Assembly: GCA_001874265.1 (NCBI GenBank)
Contig: MPDD01000028.1
Span: 1-35,634 of the forward strand
Length of the DNA stretch: 35,634 bases
Reading direction: 5' to 3'
DNA from: Bacteroidetes bacterium MedPE-SWsnd-G1
GTDB lineage: Bacteria > Bacteroidota > Bacteroidia > Flavobacteriales > Flavobacteriaceae
Part shown: piece after piece, positions 30,653 to 35,634 of the stretch
Layout: every line of letters starts with the position of its first letter
Position numbering within the stretch: position 1 is the first letter of the stretch
The notes under the pieces: generated by a model
Told to the model about the DNA's origin: nothing
Seen by the model: the letters and a program-made list of their open reading frames with translations, nothing else
The model's database searches: none
Position numbers and translations under genes: made by a program

Positions 30653-31765
30653 ATGAGCACTATTAAACTGCATGACAAATACTTTGAACCATATATTTCT
30701 AAAGAAATGGTTCAAAAAGTTATAAGCAATTTAGTTAATGAAATAGCCAACGACTGTAAAGATGAAGTGCCAATTTTTATTGGAATTCTAAATGGGTCAT
30801 TTATGTTCGTTGCAGATTTTATTAGAGAATATCCTCGTGCATGTGAGGTTTCTTTTGTAAAAATGGCATCTTATGAAGGCATGCAATCAACAGGAGAAGT
30901 AAACGAATTGGTAGGTATAAATGAAGATTTAACAGGTAGAACTGTAGTAATCTTAGAAGACATTATTGATACCGGAAACACGCTTCAAAAAATCTATGAA
31001 ATTTTTAAGGATAAAAATGTTGGTAAATTAAAAATTGCCACACTTTTCTTTAAACCAGATGTATTTAAAAAAGAATTACCAATAGATTTTATTGGTCTAT
31101 CTATTCCCGATGAATTCATTGTAGGATATGGATTGGATTATGATAATTTAGGAAGAAACATAGACAGCATTTATAAAATAACAACACCCAACATGACTAA
31201 TATTGTATTATTTGGCCCTCCTGGTGCCGGTAAAGGAACACAAGCAGATTTATTAAAAGAAAAATACAACCTTGTACACATTTCAACTGGAGATGTATTT
31301 AGGTTTAACATCAAAAACCAAACAGAATTAGGTCTTTTGGCAAAGTCTTATATGGATGATGGAAATTTGGTTCCTGATGAAGTAACAATTAATATGTTAA
31401 AGGCAGAAGTAGAAAAAAATGCTGACGCCAAAGGATTTATTTTTGATGGATTCCCAAGAACATCTTCTCAAGCAGAAGCCTTGGATGCATTCTTATCCGA
31501 AAAAGGAGAAACCATTAATGGAATGATTGCTTTAGAAGTTTCTGAAGATTTATTAGTTGAGCGTTTATTAGAACGTGGAAAAACGAGTGGAAGATCGGAT
31601 GATCAAGATGAAGAGAAAATCCGCAATCGATTTAATGAGTACAATACAAAAACGGCCGTTTTAAAAGACTATTACGCAAAGCAAAACAAATACTTTGGTG
31701 CAAACGGTGTTGGTGGTATTGAAGAAATTACAGATAGATTAAGTGCTATCATAGACACGCTTTAA
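30653..31765 (+). CDS. Mirror copy: fused Hpt-adenylate kinase
   Basis: The mirror of 3870-4982, with an identical 370-residue protein. The PRPP loop (98-111), P-loop (188-197) and internal Met181 are as in arm A. The longer frame from 30620 starts with TTG inside the terminator T-run and is not credible as the true start. Confidence 0.93.
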   Translation: MSTIKLHDKYFEPYISKEMVQKVISNLVNEIANDCKDEVPIFIGILNGSFMFVADFIREYPRACEVSFVKMASYEGMQSTGEVNELVGINEDLTGRTVVILEDIIDTGNTLQKIYEIFKDKNVGKLKIATLFFKPDVFKKELPIDFIGLSIPDEFIVGYGLDYDNLGRNIDSIYKITTPNMTNIVLFGPPGAGKGTQADLLKEKYNLVHISTGDVFRFNIKNQTELGLLAKSYMDDGNLVPDEVTINMLKAEVEKNADAKGFIFDGFPRTSSQAEALDAFLSEKGETINGMIALEVSEDLLVERLLERGKTSGRSDDQDEEKIRNRFNEYNTKTAVLKDYYAKQNKYFGANGVGGIEEITDRLSAIIDTL

Positions 31766-31831
31766 AAGAGCAATCAATTAAATTGTTTACCTGATTTTAC
31801 CATTCAGAATTGAACAATAAAACTTGAAATC

Positions 31832-32824
31832 ATGACTGAAGGAAATTTTGTCGACTATATAAAAATTCACGCTGCTTCTGGAAAAGGAGGTAAAGGCTCT
31901 GTGCATTTACATCGCGAAAAGTATATTGCCAAAGGTGGACCCGATGGTGGTGATGGAGGACGTGGAGGCCATGTTATTTTACGTGCAGACAAAAATCTTT
32001 GGACTTTGTTTCATATGAAGTTTAAAAAACACTTTAAGGCCGAGCATGGTGGTGACGGCTCTTCCGGCAGAAGTACTGGTAAAGACGGTAAGGATGTTTA
32101 TATAGATGTACCGCTTGGCACTATTGTACGAGACCCAGAAACTGAAGAAATAATTCATGAAATCACTGCTGATGGTGAAGAAATTATTTTACAAGAAGGT
32201 GGTAAAGGTGGTCGCGGTAACTGGCATTTTAAGTCTTCTACAAATCAAACTCCTCGTTATGCACAACCTGGAATTGATGGTAAAGATGGATGGTTTCAAA
32301 TCGAATTAAAAATATTGGCTGATGTTGGTTTAGTTGGCTTTCCGAATGCTGGTAAATCTACCTTACTTTCTGTTTTAACGGCTGCAAAACCAAAAATTGC
32401 TGATTATGCCTTTACAACATTAAAACCAAACCTTGGTATTGTAAAATATCGCGATTACAAAACATTTGTAATGGCTGATATTCCAGGTATTATTGAAGGA
32501 GCACATGAAGGAAAGGGCTTAGGACATCGATTTTTAAGACATATAGAACGTAACTCTACATTGCTCTTTTTAATTCCTGCTGATAGCGATGATATAGCAA
32601 AAGAGTATGCGGTATTGTTAAATGAATTAAAACAGCACAATCCAGAACTTTTAGATAAAGAACGACTGTTAGTTATTTCTAAATCTGATATGTTAGATGA
32701 GGAATTGAAAACAGAACTTGAAAAAGAAGTTCCGAAAGAAATTCCACATATGTTTATTTCTTCTGTGGCTCAAATGGGCTTGGTGGAGCTAAAAGACAAG
32801 TTGTGGCAAATGTTAAATGATTAA
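31832..32824 (+). CDS. obg: Mirror copy: GTPase Obg
   Basis: The mirror of 2811-3803, with an identical 330-residue protein carrying the glycine-rich Obg fold and all five G motifs. Its stop again overlaps the lipoprotein stop by four bases. Confidence 0.97.
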   Translation: MTEGNFVDYIKIHAASGKGGKGSVHLHREKYIAKGGPDGGDGGRGGHVILRADKNLWTLFHMKFKKHFKAEHGGDGSSGRSTGKDGKDVYIDVPLGTIVRDPETEEIIHEITADGEEIILQEGGKGGRGNWHFKSSTNQTPRYAQPGIDGKDGWFQIELKILADVGLVGFPNAGKSTLLSVLTAAKPKIADYAFTTLKPNLGIVKYRDYKTFVMADIPGIIEGAHEGKGLGHRFLRHIERNSTLLFLIPADSDDIAKEYAVLLNELKQHNPELLDKERLLVISKSDMLDEELKTELEKEVPKEIPHMFISSVAQMGLVELKDKLWQMLND

Positions 32825-33291
32825 TTCACAATAACTATTGGAAGGCTAAATTCTGTCGCAACAGGAATCCCTCTTTTCAATGCTGGTTTTAAAACCGGCA
32901 TAGTTGCAATACTATTTTTAAGCAAACTATCTATTGTAGGTATTTGCTTTAATAAATTATCTGACATTTCTACATTGGTAAGTGAAACTTTTCCCGAACT
33001 TGAAACAAGTAGCTTTACTCTAACCGTATCAGCAACCTTTCTGGCAGTTATAATATTACTTTCAGAGAGCGACGCAAATATATGCTCCGATAATTTTATT
33101 TGAGAACATACACGTTGTTTTTCATGTGAAGGAATACTGTCACAATCAGGAAATAATGGAAACGTATCTACCGATTTATAATCTATTATGGTATCAATCA
33201 TTTCTTCTTCAGCAAGTTTTTTCTTTTGAAAAAAATCGCATGACATCAATAACAATCCACAAAAAAATAAACAAGTAAAGCGTTGTATCAT
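32821..33291 (-). CDS. Mirror copy: lipoprotein with TonB-C-like domain
   Basis: The mirror of 2344-2814, with an identical 156-residue protein that includes the lipobox Cys18 and the closing SLPIVI strand. Confidence 0.7.
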   Translation of the reverse strand: MIQRFTCLFFCGLLLMSCDFFQKKKLAEEEMIDTIIDYKSVDTFPLFPDCDSIPSHEKQRVCSQIKLSEHIFASLSESNIITARKVADTVRVKLLVSSSGKVSLTNVEMSDNLLKQIPTIDSLLKNSIATMPVLKPALKRGIPVATEFSLPIVIVN

Positions 33292-33322
33292 TTGGAATAA
33301 ATAATAAGGTGAAAATACAATT

Positions 33323-35137
33323 TTAATTTGGAATAGGAAGATCTATATAGATTTGAGTCCCGGTATTCTCAAATGGTTTAATTTCAATTTTCCCATTCAT
33401 AACCTTGACTCTAGCCTTCACTTGTGTTAGACCAAGTCCATCCTTTTTAGTCACTTCTTGTAAATTGAATCCATCTCCATCATCAAAAATTTCGATATTT
33501 AATTTATTCTTTACAACCCTCATTCTAATAGATGCATTATAAGCATTACTATGCTTCATAATGTTATTTGCCAACTCTTCAATAATATGATGCGTTTTCA
33601 CTTCAAAATGCTCATCATATCTTCCTATATCTTTTGCTTCAAACTTAAATGTTAACCTTGAATTTGAATATTTCTCACATAAATCCTCAATTGCGGTACG
33701 TAATCCAAACTTTAATAGAACGGAAGACATTAATTTATGAGATAGATCTCTAACCTTATCAGAAGTCTCTGAAATAATAGCCTGAATCTTTTCCACCTCA
33801 GGTGGTGACTGTTCTTTTAACTGCATTTTTACAGCAACTACGTGCAAATTAGCAGACGATAGCAAAGAACTTACAGTGTCATGTAATATTTCAGAAATAT
33901 GTTTTCGCTCGGCTTCCCTTCCATCTAAGGTTGCATTTAGTATTTTCATTTGCACATCATTTTGCATTTTCTCTATTTCGTGTGCTTGTTCAATCTTTTC
34001 TCTTTCAAATTCAAGTTTAGTCTTAGCTCTTTTTAATTTTGTTGCTCTTATAAAAAGAAATATTGAAACTAAAGTTCCTGCCAAGGCAATTCCTAAAATG
34101 TATAAAAGTAATTCACGGCTTTCTTTTTTTGAGCGCTCTATTTCCGTTTGCTTTTCTTTTTCCTCTAAAGCGTATTTCGCACCAATTTCAGATATTTTGT
34201 TCGCTAGTTTTTCCTTACTTAACTCACGCTCTATTGAGGTGCCTTCGAACAAGTAATCATATCCGTTCTTATAACTTTCTTTTAAATAATACACCTGAGA
34301 AATATTATCTAAGGTTAAGGCTGTTATTTCTCTAGATTTTGTATCTGTTCGGTCTTTCAACAATTCGTACGCCTTAAAATAATAATCGTTAGATTTATCT
34401 AATTCTTTTAAGTACATACTAATAGATCCCAAATTAGAAAGTACCCCTGCCAACTTTAGGGTATCTTTATTTTGGGTATGAATTTCGACCGATTTTATTC
34501 CATAATCCTGCGCCAAATCAAATTCTCCCTTACCTAAGGCTATTCCTATTAAATTGCTATATACCGTTGCCAATGTTTCAGTATCTCCTCCTTCAGTAGG
34601 AAAAAAGCGTAGCATTTTTTCATAATTTACTTCAGCAATACCCATTTCTTGCTTCATTTGATAAATGCTTCCAATATTTAAATAGGCACTACTAATTGCA
34701 AGCGAATCATTTTGTTCGGTTGCAAAACTTAAACCTTGTTTAAAAAAATCTATCGCAAGCTTAAAGTCATTAGCTCTTCCATAAATCCGTCCGATTTCTT
34801 CGGCGTATAAATGATGGTATTTTGATGTTTCTAAATTCTTTAATTTTGTAAATCCCGTTAACAATCCTTCCAGCGCCAAATCATCTATTCCATTGTTAAT
34901 ATTAATGGCCGCCTGATAATAGATAAAACGCAAAGCGTCTTTTTCAGAAAGTTCTGGATATAACTCTTGAATTTGATTCAAAGCATTTTGAGCTTTACAT
35001 TCCTTGCTTAAATTTAATTGGAATGCCGTTTCAGCAAATAAAGAATCTAATTGTTTTTGTGAATATAAAGAATGATTAAATAATCCATTAATAGTAATAA
35101 AGACTACTATTAACAGTCTATAGGGACTACGATACAT
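33323..35137 (-). CDS. Mirror copy: TPR histidine kinase (Leu236 variant)
   Basis: The mirror of 498-2312, 604 residues. The only protein difference is Leu236 (TTG) in place of Ser (TCG), at mirror base 34431. It restores the N-L-G core of a TPR helix, so this arm probably gives the true sequence. His419 and the ATPase boxes are unchanged. Confidence 0.88.
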   Translation of the reverse strand: MYRSPYRLLIVVFITINGLFNHSLYSQKQLDSLFAETAFQLNLSKECKAQNALNQIQELYPELSEKDALRFIYYQAAININNGIDDLALEGLLTGFTKLKNLETSKYHHLYAEEIGRIYGRANDFKLAIDFFKQGLSFATEQNDSLAISSAYLNIGSIYQMKQEMGIAEVNYEKMLRFFPTEGGDTETLATVYSNLIGIALGKGEFDLAQDYGIKSVEIHTQNKDTLKLAGVLSNLGSISMYLKELDKSNDYYFKAYELLKDRTDTKSREITALTLDNISQVYYLKESYKNGYDYLFEGTSIERELSKEKLANKISEIGAKYALEEKEKQTEIERSKKESRELLLYILGIALAGTLVSIFLFIRATKLKRAKTKLEFEREKIEQAHEIEKMQNDVQMKILNATLDGREAERKHISEILHDTVSSLLSSANLHVVAVKMQLKEQSPPEVEKIQAIISETSDKVRDLSHKLMSSVLLKFGLRTAIEDLCEKYSNSRLTFKFEAKDIGRYDEHFEVKTHHIIEELANNIMKHSNAYNASIRMRVVKNKLNIEIFDDGDGFNLQEVTKKDGLGLTQVKARVKVMNGKIEIKPFENTGTQIYIDLPIPN

Positions 35138-35197
35138 GTAAATTTTTTCTATGATTAATTTAACACTTAACTTAGATATTTAATTAAGCGCTAAATA

Positions 35198-35230
35198 CAA
35201 ACATAGTCTTTTAAATTTTAATAACCTCAA
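35198..35230 (-). promoter_or_regulatory. Mirror copy: histidine kinase promoter
   Basis: The same TTG - 22 bases - TATGTTTG arrangement as in arm A, read leftward. Confidence 0.5.
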
Positions 35231-35355
35231 TAATAGCCCTTTATATATTAACCAATTATTTCACTTCTATTTCCCGTTCTAAAAATTAGTTATTTTTCCA
35301 ATTTCTATTAGACTATCGGTAACTCTTGCTGTAAAAACAATCAATCTAAAACAGT

Positions 35356-35383
35356 AAAAACCGAAGATTTCACCTCGGTTTTT
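35356..35383 (-). terminator. Mirror copy: terminator of the tonB-like gene
   Basis: A 9-bp stem with a 10-base loop and an A-run/T-run pair, identical to arm A. Confidence 0.85.
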
Positions 35384-35437
35384 AACACTAAAAAAGCTTT
35401 AATAGCATACTGAAATTTCTTTTTCACAGAATTCATT

Positions 35438-35634
35438 TTATTTACTTTCACTGTCGCCAGTGATGTTAAACGTAATTGGTAACATATACATTACATTCAC
35501 TTCTTTACCATCAAATTTTCCAGGTTTAATTTCTGGCAATAATCCAATATCTCTTCTTGTTTCTTTTTCAAGATCAGGATGTGGAGCACGTACACCAACT
35601 ATTTCAATATTACCTGTTTTTAAAATTTTAAACT
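35438..35634 (-). CDS. Mirror copy: TonB-family C-terminal fragment
   Basis: The mirror of 1-197. The gene is cut at exactly the same base as at the other end of the window, so it also gives 64 residues ending ITGDSESK. Identical truncation at both ends is what a single contig read forward and then back would produce. Confidence 0.75.
   Translation of the reverse strand, partial: FKILKTGNIEIVGVRAPHPDLEKETRRDIGLLPEIKPGKFDGKEVNVMYMLPITFNITGDSESK

Overview
The window is one near-perfect palindrome. Bases 1-17817 and 17818-35634 are reverse complements of each other (base p pairs with base 35635-p), with no spacer and no indels. I found at least 16 single-base mismatches between the arms. Every gene therefore appears twice in mirror order, and both window ends stop at the same base of the same truncated tonB-like gene. 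A spacer-free 17.8-kb inverted repeat carrying single-copy essential genes (gyrB, guaA, obg, secDF, adk), with its axis in the loop of a terminator-like hairpin, is far more likely a fold-back assembly or amplification product than a real structure. I annotate both arms but read the biology from one.

Organism: an AT-rich member of the Bacteroidota, most likely family Flavobacteriaceae. The signs are TAnnTTTG-type -7 promoter boxes, absence of Shine-Dalgarno sequences, single-chain SecDF, a fused Hpt-Adk protein, a TPR-type histidine kinase, TonB-C-like proteins and an AlkB-type membrane hydroxylase. The content is ordinary core chromosome. I saw no phage, transposase, CRISPR, tRNA or rRNA.

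Layout of arm A (1-17817; arm B is its mirror): the 3' end of a tonB-like gene and its terminator; a histidine kinase and a small lipoprotein gene on +; a leftward block, obg and hpt-adk, whose promoter lies beside the secDF terminator, with secDF upstream; a divergent promoter region; fhs on +; a REP-like palindrome; leftward alkB-like, mdh and gyrB genes; the divergent gyrB/guaA promoter region; guaA and a LysM-PBP gene on +; then the axis hairpin.

Functionally the genes cover purine and one-carbon metabolism (hpt-adk, guaA, fhs), the TCA cycle (mdh), DNA topology (gyrB), protein export (secDF), ribosome assembly (obg) and envelope functions (LysM-PBP, lipoprotein, histidine kinase, tonB). 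I see no undescribed system. The most informative observations are the palindrome, the pattern of differences between its arms (arm A carries several unlikely residues, including the only two cysteines in SecDF), the Hpt-Adk fusion with adk's own start codon kept inside it, and a guaA transcript that looks leaderless.
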